Part shown: positions 1 to 10,652 of the stretch, one piece after another | Layout of the letters: each line of letters begins with the position of its first letter | Position numbering within the stretch: the first letter of the stretch is position 1 | Origin: Lactarius indigo | Lineage: Eukaryota; Basidiomycota; Agaricomycetes; Russulales; Russulaceae | Reading direction: 5' to 3' | Length of the DNA: 64,000 bases | Assembly (NCBI GenBank): GCA_025766275.1 | Contig: JAFKAC010000111.1 | Coordinates: 62,001 to 126,000, forward strand | The notes under the pieces: model-generated | Database searches by the model: none | Told to the model about the DNA's origin: nothing | What the model saw: only the letters and a program-made list of their open reading frames with translations | Program-made: the position numbers and the translations under genes

Positions 1-32
1 TCCTTTCTACATTATTGCTCATTTCTTCTTAG

Positions 33-1619
33 TCTTATCAGGCAAAGTTTCGCATCCAACACTCTTTTCATGTCGACCCTCCAAACATCTACCCTGGTGT
101 AGAATCCTCATTCGCTAATAGGGCAATGCGCATAGTCGAAATCGCTCTCACTGGCTTATTAGATGACACAAAACAGTTGGTCATGGATGGCGTCCGTGCA
201 GATATAGCAGCCCGTATTTCCCAAGCCCCATCAGAAGACTCTAGGAACACCGCAGAACTCCTTGGAAGAGACAGGGAGAAACACTTGAAGAAATGGCTTT
301 CTCTCGACAATCCTCTCTCATATTCCCCACAGGATCATCACCAAACATATCAGCTTCTTCTTCAGGCTGTCGTACACGACCCACACTCCATTTCCCATGG
401 TCTTCCCAATCTTCAGGCACATGCAATGACCCTCACCGCCTTCGTCCAACATCTCCTCGCCATGTCTTCCCCTCATTCTCCCTCCCTCGTAGCTGCTCCT
501 GTCCAGACAAACGGCTCCTTTCTTCCTCTTCTTATCGAGGCACATCGCAGCCTCCATCGCCTATCTCAAGAATCTGATCTCGATGCACGCGACTCCTTTG
601 CTCACAACCTCTTCCTCAGGGGGGTCCGTTATCTTCACATATCCTTCGTTCCTTCTCACAGGCCTAGGTCCTCTACCGCCGGTGCATCTCCAAGGAAGCC
701 TGTCTTTGACTCCTGGGCACATTTGGGCCTCAAGGACGCTGCCTCTATTCCTTCCATTCCTTCCCCTCCCGGTCTTCCTTTGCCATCTCTCCATTTCGCC
801 ACAGTCGCTCTTAATCACGCCCTTTCCAATGATTCAACCGTCCAATGGTTTGCTAATGCCCTCTCCCTCGATGCCCTTCAATCTGTCCTCAACAAAACTT
901 CCCTCCCTCACGACTTTGTCACTCCTTCTCTCTCTCATGTCCCTTATATCGATGACACCTACTCCTGGGTTAGGCAGGTCTACAACGGTTCCGATCACTT
1001 GCATCACCTTGCTTTGCTCGTCGCTATCATCGCTTCCTCCCTCCTCCCAAACCTTTTCATGCCCCTCGACGTTACCAGACATCGCTTCGCCAACGCACTC
1101 TCTCACCAACAAGTTCGCAACGTTTACAGCCAAATCGATTGGGTCTCTAGAAACAAGAAGGGCATGTCCGACAGGTCCATCTTTATAGCAATGATTACTT
1201 CCTTTATCATCGCTCTTTATGACCCATCTAGCCCCCTTCGAACACACATGAGCAAATCACCTAGGCGTGGCCTCGGCGACGATTGGACTAAGAAGCATTG
1301 TTCGTCTTTTTCTTCCTTTTCTTCTTATCTTATTTTCTTCTTTTTAGCCGTTAAAGGCGTCACCGTTTCCCTTCTTATTCGCCTCGGCGCCTTGTGGGGG
1401 AAGGGACCTGGTGCTTTTGATAAGGGTTCTTTTTCCTCGGATTGGGGTTGCCATTCCCCAGATGTCATCCACTCTTTATATACTTCTCTCCTTCACATAC
1501 TTGCAAGGGACGACCCTTTCGTTCCCTTTGATGCTCTTTCTCTCCTTATAGGTGACAGAAATGCTCGCATCTTCTGTCACACTACACTCGGTTTTTCCTC
1601 TAGACCTCCTCTCCAATGA
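33..1619 (+). CDS. 3' exon(s) of an unidentified protein-coding gene (partial)
   Basis: An open frame runs from a splice-acceptor-like CTTCTTAG ending at base 32 to a stop at 1617-1619, so the 5' exons lie outside the window. The first in-frame ATG is at 126, but the frame is already open from 33, which argues for a continuing exon rather than a start there. The product is Leu/Ser/Pro-rich with several hydrophobic helices (for example around 1003-1068 and 1190-1225). A 48-bp stretch at 1300-1347 begins GTTCGT, is pyrimidine-rich and ends TTTTTAG. It is probably a further intron whose length, a multiple of three, keeps the frame open. I recognise no domain. Codon use and the absence of TGA-type decay set it apart from the retroelements downstream, so it looks like a host gene. 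Confidence 0.5.
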   Translation, partial: SYQAKFRIQHSFHVDPPNIYPGVESSFANRAMRIVEIALTGLLDDTKQLVMDGVRADIAARISQAPSEDSRNTAELLGRDREKHLKKWLSLDNPLSYSPQDHHQTYQLLLQAVVHDPHSISHGLPNLQAHAMTLTAFVQHLLAMSSPHSPSLVAAPVQTNGSFLPLLIEAHRSLHRLSQESDLDARDSFAHNLFLRGVRYLHISFVPSHRPRSSTAGASPRKPVFDSWAHLGLKDAASIPSIPSPPGLPLPSLHFATVALNHALSNDSTVQWFANALSLDALQSVLNKTSLPHDFVTPSLSHVPYIDDTYSWVRQVYNGSDHLHHLALLVAIIASSLLPNLFMPLDVTRHRFANALSHQQVRNVYSQIDWVSRNKKGMSDRSIFIAMITSFIIALYDPSSPLRTHMSKSPRRGLGDDWTKKHCSSFSSFSSYLIFFFLAVKGVTVSLLIRLGALWGKGPGAFDKGSFSSDWGCHSPDVIHSLYTSLLHILARDDPFVPFDALSLLIGDRNARIFCHTTLGFSSRPPLQ

Positions 1620-2189
1620 CCCCTTTTCGTCCTTTATGTACCATCTGTTGACCAATTTCCACAAATATACTTGCCATCCCTCTTGTCCTCTCTATCTGTC
1701 TGCTTTTTCACACTTCAAAACATCTTCCTTCTCCTCCCACCCATTCCCTCTTGCCATCTCTAACATAGAAGACATTCACACCTGACATCATGATCTCACG
1801 CTATATCTACCCTCACTTTTGATTATGTAAGCATCCCTTTTTCATTCACTCACCCCACCCTCTACTCCAAAATACATACCTATAAATCCACTACACCACC
1901 ATTTCATCCAACCTATATCAACTCAGTTACAACCTGCTAATCCAACCTTAAATGCTTCCTTTTCATTCAACTCATCCACCACAGTCACAACATCATCAAC
2001 TCTACTTCAACTATAATCCTGGAAGGCTACACACACAAACATCCTACCAAAAGCTCAACTCTTACATGTTTCCCAACACATACCCCATCACCTGCTCCAT
2101 CCCTGTAATCCCATTGCAATTGTTACCTCAACCTCAGCTTTCAAAGCACCAATGGTCTAACCCAAATAGGGGCACTCAAACATCCTTCT
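1620..2189. other. AT/CA-rich intergenic stretch
   Basis: Pyrimidine-rich, CpG-poor DNA with no convincing open frame, between the partial gene and the first LTR-like repeat. The CA/TG-rich composition resembles the decayed retroelements to the right. Confidence 0.4.
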
Positions 2190-2525
2190 AACCATATGCC
2201 TCAAAGGCAAGTAATATGCTCCCATGCACTTCAGCTCAAAGCCTACAGACAATCTCTGCCCAATCTCAGAGATAAACAGTTCACAATGAAGAACAACTAA
2301 CAATTCAAGAAGACCAACATGGCATATCTTGGTCTTTCCAGTACACCTTAAATACAAGTAATGTCAGACTAAAAACTGCCACCTAAGTAGCGTCCAATCA
2401 ATCGTGTAAGTATCCCAAACCCTAGTACAACTACTACTAGGCTCAAGTCATCACTATCGTACATCTGATATATCCACACTGAGTCCGTGACAGATTAACT
2501 ACTCACAATCCCAGCCACAATCAAT
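2190..2525 (+). repeat. Degenerate copy of the solo LTR at 3013-3479
   Basis: From about 2300 to 2515 the sequence follows the 3' half of the LTR at 3013-3479. It shares the block reading AAGACCAA-ATGGC-TATCTTGGTCTT, then TTAAATACAAG, CGTGTAAGTA against CGCGTAAGTA, and GAGTCCGTGAC. Weaker similarity extends left to about 2190. CpG sites of the better copy are often CA or TG here, as expected of an older, deaminated insertion. The ends are not defined and no target duplication was found. Confidence 0.6.
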
Positions 2526-3007
2526 AAGTGAGAGTTCATCCCCAAAACACCCAAAATATAACAATCCCTCCTTTTCCTCAAGTTATCAGACCAACAATAC
2601 AACACAACAAAGAAGAGACAGCAGTACATCCCATGCTTCAACACCACCAAGAGCACCTTGCCTCCCCATCAGCTAACTTCTCACACCTCTGCAGTCATAT
2701 CGTCTTCTGTGCTGGTGTGATGTCGCCCACTTCCATGTGACTTCTGACTAAGGGTTTGTGATGGCAGTGAAAGATGGGCAAGACAATTCTGTGATTCCAG
2801 TCACAAACTCACTGTTTAAATACATTTCGACTACACACTTGTGCATCACCCTGATGTGGCCTACTCCTATCTTACAAGGATCCATCTGACACATTCAGTA
2901 GAAGACAATCTCAGAATACCTTCAATATTCAAGCTTGCATGTTGCTTTCATAATACAGAGGGGTCACAAGACTATCATGAGTCATGCTGACTCATTCCAT
3001 TCACAAC

Positions 3008-3484
3008 ACTGGTGTAACGTCGTCACGACGTTAGCTCGACTTGAGCTCGATGAAGGCGACTTTTCGTGACTTAGCTGATCACGCGCGATGGCGTATGGCT
3101 TCGAAGGCAATTCTAGATGTACGCAGACACTAGAGGTCGAATAAGGCTCTTCCTTCTTCTGGCGGAAGGCACGTCTTAGAGATGAGAATGGAAGAGAATA
3201 GTAGTGACGATTGAAGAAGACCAAGATGGCGTATCTTGGTCTTCCGCAGCTACCTTAAATACAAGAAGAGCAGGCTTTCAAGCGCTGCTGTGAGTCACCG
3301 TATCGTAGCATCCAACGTATCGCGTAAGTACCGCAATCCTAATACTACTACTACTTGTACTAGGATCGAGTCATCCTTCAACGCCTAACTCCTACCGTAA
3401 ACCCCGAGTCCGTGACTAATATACCTTACAGCCGTAGCCACAACCGGTACAGTAAGGGTCCAATGTGAGAACCGTAACAACTGG
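3008..3484 (+). mobile_element. Solo LTR with 5-bp target-site duplication ACTGG
   Basis: The LTR spans 3013-3479 (467 bp), beginning TGTAACGTCG and ending ACCGTAACA, so it has TG...CA termini. It is flanked by an identical 5-bp direct repeat, ACTGG, at 3008-3012 and 3480-3484. No internal region is present, as expected after recombination between the two LTRs of a Ty3/gypsy-type element. A TATA-like TTAAATAC lies near 3254. It retains many CpGs, so it is younger than its relative at about 2190-2525. Confidence 0.9.
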
Positions 3485-3532
3485 CTTCCTGTCATGTGGC
3501 AGTTAACAGCCAAGTTAGATCAGCACTGTGTG

Positions 3533-3936
3533 TGTCATGGTCACGTGACATCATCACATCACATCACACAATGCACAGTGAAGTATAGACCCTCGAAGTT
3601 TTGCAGAAGTATCAGTCTCGTCAAAGCACGCCTTATGGTGCTCATATCACAAATCGTCCACATAGCAGTAGTTAGTGACATGGCTTGTAGAAAACGGCCC
3701 CCAAAAACCCCAGTCTGTGTGAGTATAAGACATAGTGCATCGAGTAGCACAAATGCTTGTCTACTCTTAGTTCTTGAATACCAAGTAGTATCCTGTTGAA
3801 ACCCGCTCACTTGTGAACTCCTTGAGTGACACAAGTACCCCAAACTTGACTTGCTTGAGAATAGCGAGTTCCAACTCTACCCAAACATCAAGCTCAGCTC
3901 CATTGAAAACCCATATGGTCCCTCAGAACTGTAACA
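3533..3936 (+). repeat. 5' LTR of the chromovirus
   Basis: 404 bp with TG...CA ends, about 96% identical by eye to 10244-10647. The first 50 bp hold half of the differences. In this copy several CpG positions of the 3' LTR read CA or TG. Confidence 0.93.
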
Positions 3937-4144
3937 TAAGAGCAGACCTCCCCCTACTCTACCACAGAACGAGGTGTAAAGTGTTCCCAGACCAGTTGAA
4001 CAACACAGGCAGTCCTTAGTAGGACGTGTAGTCACTGTGGCACTCAAACAGAAATACAGGTGTATTGAACCAGAACCTGCAGACAAAGACCCGACAGTGA
4101 AAAGACTTGTTATACGATGAAATGTTGATAACCTCTTAGACATC

Positions 4145-5313
4145 GTGACTAGTGGCATCAACTGGATACAAGGAAGAGGCTACATCATTTGTCACAACCC
4201 TAGTCTGGCACTCAACGTCAAATTCTCTGAAGAAGAAAATAGTTGGTATGAAGTCTATTTCAAAAACACTGGCTGGTACATGTATACAAACGCTCAAGTT
4301 GATGGACCACATCTCTGGGGTCTAAAACTTCAATCGCAACCCCAGCCAACCCCTGAATACAACTGGAATGAACATAAGCGTCAAATTGCCAAATCCAAGG
4401 GCAAAAGAAAATCACCTCAACTGGCACCTGTACCCTTTGTCACTCCAACAATCACATTACTGAGCACACCAATGGCTAGTGGAAGTAGTTCCTCAGGGAC
4501 GTCAACAGTCACAGGCCCACTACAGGGCATAGCCCCTTCATTCTTTGATGGAAACCAAGTGCAAAGTCGACAATTCCTACATGAATTCAATCAGTTCAGG
4601 CGTGTCAATAGGACTAACAAGAGGATGGTCAGCCCATACCAATGGGTAGCATTAGCACTCACATTGATTTGAGGACCAGCCATTGAAAGCTGGAACCAGA
4701 GTCAAGACAAAAAACTGGAAGCAAAAATCAATGATGCAGTCAACCCCGTACCCAAAACTAGCAAATCCTTGTGGAATGACTTTATGACCAATTTCCAGAA
4801 CACCTGGACAGACACGTTAAGCCAACAGAATGCTTACGCAAAGCTGACAGCACTCACCATGAAAGGGGATGATATCAATGAATTATATCGCAACCTTTGA
4901 ACAACTAGCAGAGGCCACTGAATGGGATATGACTGCTAAGGGAACCGTAGACTTGTTCTGACATGGACTACAATGTGAACTCCTAGTCTCTTGCTTCAAG
5001 CAAAATAAAATACCTGTCACTATGGACAATTGGAAGTCAGCCACGAGAGAAGAAGTACAACGATACTGAACCATCACCAACTGCATCGCACAGATCAGAA
5101 AAACAACACCATTACCCATACCTCAAACACACCCACCAAAGCCGACGGCGTGGAATGACCAAGTCGTGCCAATGGAAGTAGACGCCACTCAAACATACAT
5201 GCCCCACGTGCATACTCCCCAAGAACTTGTGGAAATGGACCGATGCCACCGGGAAGGGTTGTGCTTCCAATGCAAGAAATCGGGACACTTATCCCAAGAT
5301 TGCCCAAACAAAT
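4145..5313 (+). pseudogene. gag (capsid and CCHC nucleocapsid), broken
   Basis: The first open part (4145-4672) contains the capsid-type segment SFFDGNQVQSRQFLHEFNQF followed by VALALTLI, typical of Retrotrans_gag in fungal Ty3/gypsy elements. A TGA at 4670-4672 interrupts it. The frame continues as GPAIESWNQSQDKK to a frameshift near 4895, then resumes one frame over as FEQLAEATEWDMTAKG. A nucleocapsid zinc knuckle of the form CX2CX4HX4C (CFQCKKSGHLSQDC) lies near 5262-5303. Further stops at 4958, 5066 and 5311 are all TGA, consistent with TGG or CGA codons altered by C-to-T or G-to-A change. The true start is probably upstream of 4145 and was not found. Confidence 0.9.
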
Positions 5314-5396
5314 GAACACCTGCGCGAATCAACAAAACGATCAGTACTCCCATAATGTAATCAAAGACAACCAAAGAAACAAAACCAGGACTAACA

Positions 5397-8300
5397 TTGG
5401 ACCACTTAATATCTGGCATCTTGGGACTCACAGCGACAGAACGAAAGGGCGTAATGTCGCAACTGTTGTTAGAGGCTAGTCTCAATGAGGAAGATGAAGA
5501 TGAAGAGCTTACAATTAATGCTATCCATAGCACTTCTAGTGATACACTCACTCTCGAACTCCCACTAGAAGGAACAACAGAAGTCATATCAGCCTTAATT
5601 GACTCCAGCTCCTTGGACAATTTTATCGATGCCAAATGTACCACCAAATTAGCCCTTCAAACTTACCCTGTGAAGGGACGACTTGTGTATAACGTCAATG
5701 GTACCCTCAATGAGAATGGAAGTATAACAATGGCCTGTAAAGCAACGGTCAACTGGGGACAGCATCGGTATGAGACATTGCTATATGTCACTCACCTCAG
5801 ATGCCCTAGAATGATCCTCAGACACCCATGGTTCCAACAAACGGACCCACGAATCAACTGGCTGGAAAACTGTCTTGAAGGAGAACCTCGTCAGATTGCG
5901 ATCAACAGGACAGCAACTATCGTGACCATCACACAACGAATGGTGGAACAAGCACCACCAAAATAAGAGGAACTACCCACCCAATATGAACCATGGGCGA
6001 CCGTATTCTCAGAAGAGGCCGTGATGCGCTTCCCACCAGAATGAGAAGACGACCACATGATCACGCTACTGCCAAACACACCACCAACTCTGAAATGCAA
6101 AATATACCCATTGAATGCCAAAGAGTTGACGCATCTTGATGAATTTTTGCAAGAACATTTACAGAAGGGGTATATATGTGAGTCCAAATCACCATATGTG
6201 TCATCATTCTTCTTCTTAAAAAAGAAGGACGGTAAACTGTGCCCAGTCCAAGATTACAAACTGCTCAATCAGATAACTCTCAAAGACACCTACCCGATTC
6301 CACTAATTTCCAATCTGCTCGATCAATTGGCCAACAAAACACTATTCATGAAATTCGACATATGATGGGGATATAACAATATCTGCATCAAGGGCGGCAA
6401 TCAATGGAAAGCCGCATTTAAAACGCCACGTGGGTTATTTGAGCCCACAGAGCTCTTCATATACATGGACGACATTTTAATTGCTACAATCTTGGACTAT
6501 GCACGCCACCAGTCGATTTGTTAGACAAGTACTTCAGGTATTGAAAGACGAGAGTTATTTCTTGAAACTATCTAAATGTGCCTTTGAATGCACTGAGATT
6601 GACTATCTTGGGACGACCATCTTGAATCAAACCATTCAGATGGGCAACAACAAGGTTTCCGGACTCACAATTGGCCACACCAATTACATACCATAAAGCA
6701 AGTCCGCAGTACTCTCGGTGTTCTTGGGTACCAGCACCTTTTCATTCCTTGATATGCCAAAATTGCTTAACCACTTACTGATCTCCTAAAGAAAGACATT
6801 GCCTTTGAGTGGACACCTGAGCATACACGCGTCCTCAATACCCTACTCTCCATTGCATGCTTGTGACCGGCTCTATGACAACCAGACCCAAAGGTGCCAT
6901 ACCAACTACAGACCGACGCCTTGCTGTTTGCACTGGGGGCCATTCTTACACAACCAGACCCACAAGGGAAACAACAAGCTGTTGGATATTTCTCGCAATC
7001 TTTGACCCTGGCCAAGCAAAACTATGATGTTTATGACCGTGAACTCCTCGCCCTTGTCCACAGTCTCAAACACTGGCAACACCTACTCATTGCTGCTGCA
7101 CACCCCATTACTGTCCTCATTGACCATCAGAATCTTCTCCACTATCGTGCGCCACAGCACATCAATCAACACGTCACACACCTTGTCAACGTTCTTGCCA
7201 ACTATCACATCCAATTACAGCATGTATCAGGTCCCAGCCTGCACGCTGACACGCTTTCTCGACACCCATCACTCGTCCCAGTCAACAACAATAACACTGC
7301 AGTCACTGTCCTGCTGTTGACACTGTTCATCAACCTCACTCAAATCACTTCCTTGGATGACCGCTGTCATGTTGCTCAAGCCTCCCACCCTTCTTTCTTT
7401 GCCGCCATCCAACTGCCACTTACCCGCGACCCGTCTGGCCTTTACTTTTGCAACACCTGACTGGTGATCATGGATGATCCCTCCCTGAGGAGGGGGGTAA
7501 TTTGGTCGTTTCATGACCTTCTACCTGCTGGCCACCCATAAACAAACACACACGTTGTGGGCTATTCAAAAACACTACTGGTGGCCCAAAATGAAAGACG
7601 ATGTAACAGACTACATTTGTGGGTGCATGGTCTGCCAGGCCAACAAAAATCTCACAAACCACCCACGAGTCCCATTAACGCCTATCTTTCCGAACAACGC
7701 ATTACCCTTCCAGACCATTGCACTCGATTTCATCACCAAACTGCCAAAGTCGCATGGGTTCGACTCCATCCTAACAATCACTGACCAAGGCTGTTCAAAA
7801 GCTAACATCTTTATACCTTGGAAAGAGAGGTTCAGTGCCAAAGAAGTCACACAGATGTACTTTCGTCACGTGTTGCCACACTATGGACTGCCACATAAAG
7901 TGATCTCAGATCGAGATCCTCAATTTACAGCTTCTCTAGCAAAGGCCCTATGCACGGCACTAGGCGTACAACAAAATATTAGTTTGGTGTATCATCCACG
8001 TATGGATGGACAGTCCAAAAGGACCAATCAAAAGCTAGAACAATATCTTCGGATGTATGCTAATTACCAACAGGATAACTGGGCACCTATGCTTCCCATT
8101 GCCCAGTATGCAATGAACACGTGGCCATCCAATACCGCATGGAAGTCGCCATTCGAACTAATTATGGGCTTCATCCTATTGGTCCATCAACCAAAGACTC
8201 TGATGAACTTGCCAACAGTGGACGAATGCTTGACAACCCTTACCAAAGCATGAACCAACGCTCAGATTGCGATGAAAAATGTGCAGCAAAAGTGGATCTC

Positions 8301-8745
8301 AGAATCGCTGTGCTATCAACTCTATTGATTGGGCGATAAAGTCTGGTTAGATACCACTAATTTGTGAACCACACATCCATCGGTGAAGTTGGCACCAAAA
8401 CGATACAGGCCGTTCATAGTCCTACAGAAACTTTTGGACGTCACTTATCGATTACAATTACCAGCCCATTGGAAAATCCATGAGGTGTTTCACACAGGTT
8501 TGCTGAGCCCATATTCCAAAACAGTAATGAACGATAACAAAGAAGTGAACCCCCCACCTGAACTCATCAACAGAGAACTTGAATGGGAAGTCAAACAGAT
8601 TCTTAACTATCGAACATTCAGACACAAGAAGACACCGCAATATCTGGTGCAATGGAAAGGTTTTCTGCAGCCCATGATAGCTGGGAACTGACCACTAACA
8701 TACACACTCCCGAACTAATCCAACAATATAAAGACAGGACCAGAA
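5397..8745 (+). pseudogene. pol: protease, reverse transcriptase, RNase H, integrase, chromodomain; broken
   Basis: Protease (5397-5966): the active-site region reads ALIDSSSLDNFID where retropepsins have D-S/T-G, so the glycine is lost; LRHPWF and INW follow. Reverse transcriptase (6057-6540): KKDGKL, PIPLISNLLDQL and YMDD at 6462-6473 are visible. About 30 residues between the RGLFEP block and YMDD are deleted, and the thumb resumes in another frame at 6481-6696. RNase H (6894-7460): QTDALLFALGAIL and YDRELLALVHSLKHW. Integrase (7480-8253): HD...GH and CGCMVC zinc site; catalytic D in ALDFITKLP and D in VISDRDPQF. The expected Glu in the GQSERTNQ block is Lys (QSKRTNQKLEQYL). A chromodomain follows at about 8580-8730 (EWEVKQIL, YLVQWKGF, then SWE after a 1-nt frame change), marking the chromovirus clade. 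Confidence 0.93.
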
Positions 8746-10000
8746 CAACCATCAACGCCATCAACACTATGATGAACCAACACCCCCCACAGTTTCTGAT
8801 TGTTGCAGCACAGGAACTCCCAGATGATGTCAACCTGCGTATTGACCAAGAGGTCAATGAGTGGGCAAAGGTGGGGCCATCTTATAACGCCCTACTGAAC
8901 TCACCATGCTCGCATGAGGACATGTGGGGTCTGAGCACGCATATCGGCGACGACAGTAATCACTATTGCCACTCTCAGGCGAAACAACAATGACAACAGA
9001 GGCTCCAACAGGAGGCACTAGAGGACATCGCTAGGCAACAGCTTGACAGAGCTACTTGGGACGCTCCCTCGCAGAACCCACAGCCTCTACAGCACCCTTT
9101 TCCCACCCAACCTGTCACCAGTACTTCACCACCTGCAGGGGACTGGCAGAAAACTCTGCCCAAACATCCCTACCAAGTAGAAATACCCTACTCAGACAGC
9201 GAACGATGGAACGCAGCATATCTACAGTTTATCATCAACCATTGCGACCAACTGATAATCGTCACCACAGAAGGACAAGGAAAACCATACTACTACACAG
9301 AACTCAAGGCACTCCCACACCCTGACATACACCCTCGCATACTTGAGAAGGAATTCATTGACATTTTCCAACCTGACCACCCTGCCCAAGTGGACATCGA
9401 CAAGGTGCTAGCACGACTTGCCGATCCCAGCATAAGCACTGACATCTACCAACTTAGGGACTCGGTCATATGACAGCAAGTGTTAACGCAACGTCTGCGA
9501 GAAGCAGAGTTTAGTATGGTGGACTGGGCTAACACTGCTGCTGAAATTGACACTTGTATACTGGATGCCCATGCAGTGACTTGACTTTCACTGTACCTTC
9601 CGAAGCCAATGCCAACCGCCCTCTCTAATGTTTTCACTCATGATGGGGTTTTCGACCCTTGCCTCCAACATCACCATGCCGTCATCATGGCAGAACAAAT
9701 CCTCCCCATCCCTCCTCGCTTGTTGCCACATACCTTTGTGGAAGCTGTTACAGCTAACCCCCATCACCTCACTTACCCACAGTTGCATGAAGAACCGCAT
9801 CAAACAGTGTCACCAGGGGAAATTCCTGCCTCTTCCCCTATGACTACAACTGACATGGCTGTCGACCAGCAAAGGACATCCACTCAACTGCTAGATCAAT
9901 GAGCATCAATCCATAGTTGAGACAGCCTACCCGCATGCACATGGTGTGAGTCAACCAAACATCTCACATTCAAATGTAAGATGCCACATGCATGATGTGT
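8746..10000 (+). pseudogene. Pol C-terminal extension with terminal CCHC zinc knuckle
   Basis: After the chromodomain the same frame (phase of 8652) stays coding-like to about 9998, interrupted only by TGA (near 8991, 9472, 9580, 9900 and 9915). This implies one original reading frame of about 420 codons fused to Pol. It contains a Gln-rich helix (QQRLQQEALEDIARQQLDRA, about 8994-9053), a folded-looking part around 9180-9470 (YYYTELKALPHPDIHPRILE), a Pro/His-rich linker, and CTWCESTKHLTFKC at 9936-9977. That last motif is an exact CX2CX4HX4C. A second Cys/His group follows one frame over. It is neither an envelope (no signal or membrane segment) nor a known accessory domain that I recognise. 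The remnant at 12444-13900 has the counterpart. Confidence 0.75.
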
Positions 10001-10230
10001 GCAACGATGAGTCTGTCACATATCACCGACAATGTCACATACAAATACTTACTGCAGATGGCTCACTGTGCTCGGATGAGCAGTCGACCATGAACGAGCC
10101 ACTCAAGCAACTGCATGTCTTTGTGCCCAACGCCATGGGGAACCGTACTGCCGACCCAAACACTACATGTTCTGACACGACTACAACTTCACGCATGCCG
10201 CCAGTAGCATGAGTTGAGACGACTTGGCCT

Positions 10231-10240
10231 AGTAGGGGGG
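10231..10240 (+). other. Polypurine tract of the chromovirus
   Basis: AGTAGGGGGG lies three bases before the 3' LTR, the expected place for the plus-strand primer of reverse transcription. Confidence 0.7.
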
Positions 10241-10243
10241 TTA

Positions 10244-10647
10244 TGTCATGGTCACGTGACATCATGACATCACGTCATGCAATGTGCGGTGGAGTATAGA
10301 CCCTCAAAGTTTTGCAGAAGTATCAGTCTCATCAAAGCATGCCTTATGGTGCTCATATCACAAATCGTCCACATAGCAGTAGTTAGTGACATGGCTTGTA
10401 GAAAACGGCCCCCAAAAACCCCAGTCTGTGTGAGTATAAGACATAGTGCATCGAGTAGCACAAATGCTTGTCTACTCTTAGTTCTTGAATACCAAGTAGT
10501 ATCCTGTTGAAACCCGCTCACTTGTGAACTCCTTGAGTGACACAAGTACCCCAAACTTGACTTGCTTGAGAATAGCGAGTTCCGACTCTACCCAAACATC
10601 AAGCTCAGCTCCGTTGAAAACCCATACGGTCCCTTGGAACTGTAACA
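10244..10647 (+). repeat. 3' LTR of the chromovirus
   Basis: 404 bp, TGTCATGG...TGTAACA, followed at once by the GTGTG duplication. It retains more CpG dinucleotides than the 5' copy in its first 50 bp. Confidence 0.93.
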
Positions 10648-10652
10648 GTGTG

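Larger units (their letters stand above)
3533..10647 (+). mobile_element. Full-length Ty3/gypsy chromovirus, inactivated
   Basis: Two 404-bp LTRs (3533-3936 and 10244-10647) begin TGTCATGG and end TGTAACA. They are flanked by an exact 5-bp duplication, GTGTG (3528-3532 and 10648-10652). The internal order is gag with CCHC zinc knuckle, aspartic protease, reverse transcriptase, RNase H, integrase and chromodomain, which defines a Ty3/gypsy chromovirus. A long Pol extension and a purine tract follow before the 3' LTR. The LTRs differ at about 16 positions, nearly all transitions and many at CpG or TpG/CpA. The coding part is broken by stops, frameshifts and a deletion in the reverse transcriptase, so it is non-autonomous today. 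I did not identify a convincing tRNA primer-binding site after the 5' LTR. Confidence 0.95.

Noticed and set aside
8746..10243. Envelope-like third gene of the retroelement
   Set aside because: No signal peptide, membrane segment or glycosylation-rich ectodomain; the frame is fused to the chromodomain and ends in a zinc knuckle.
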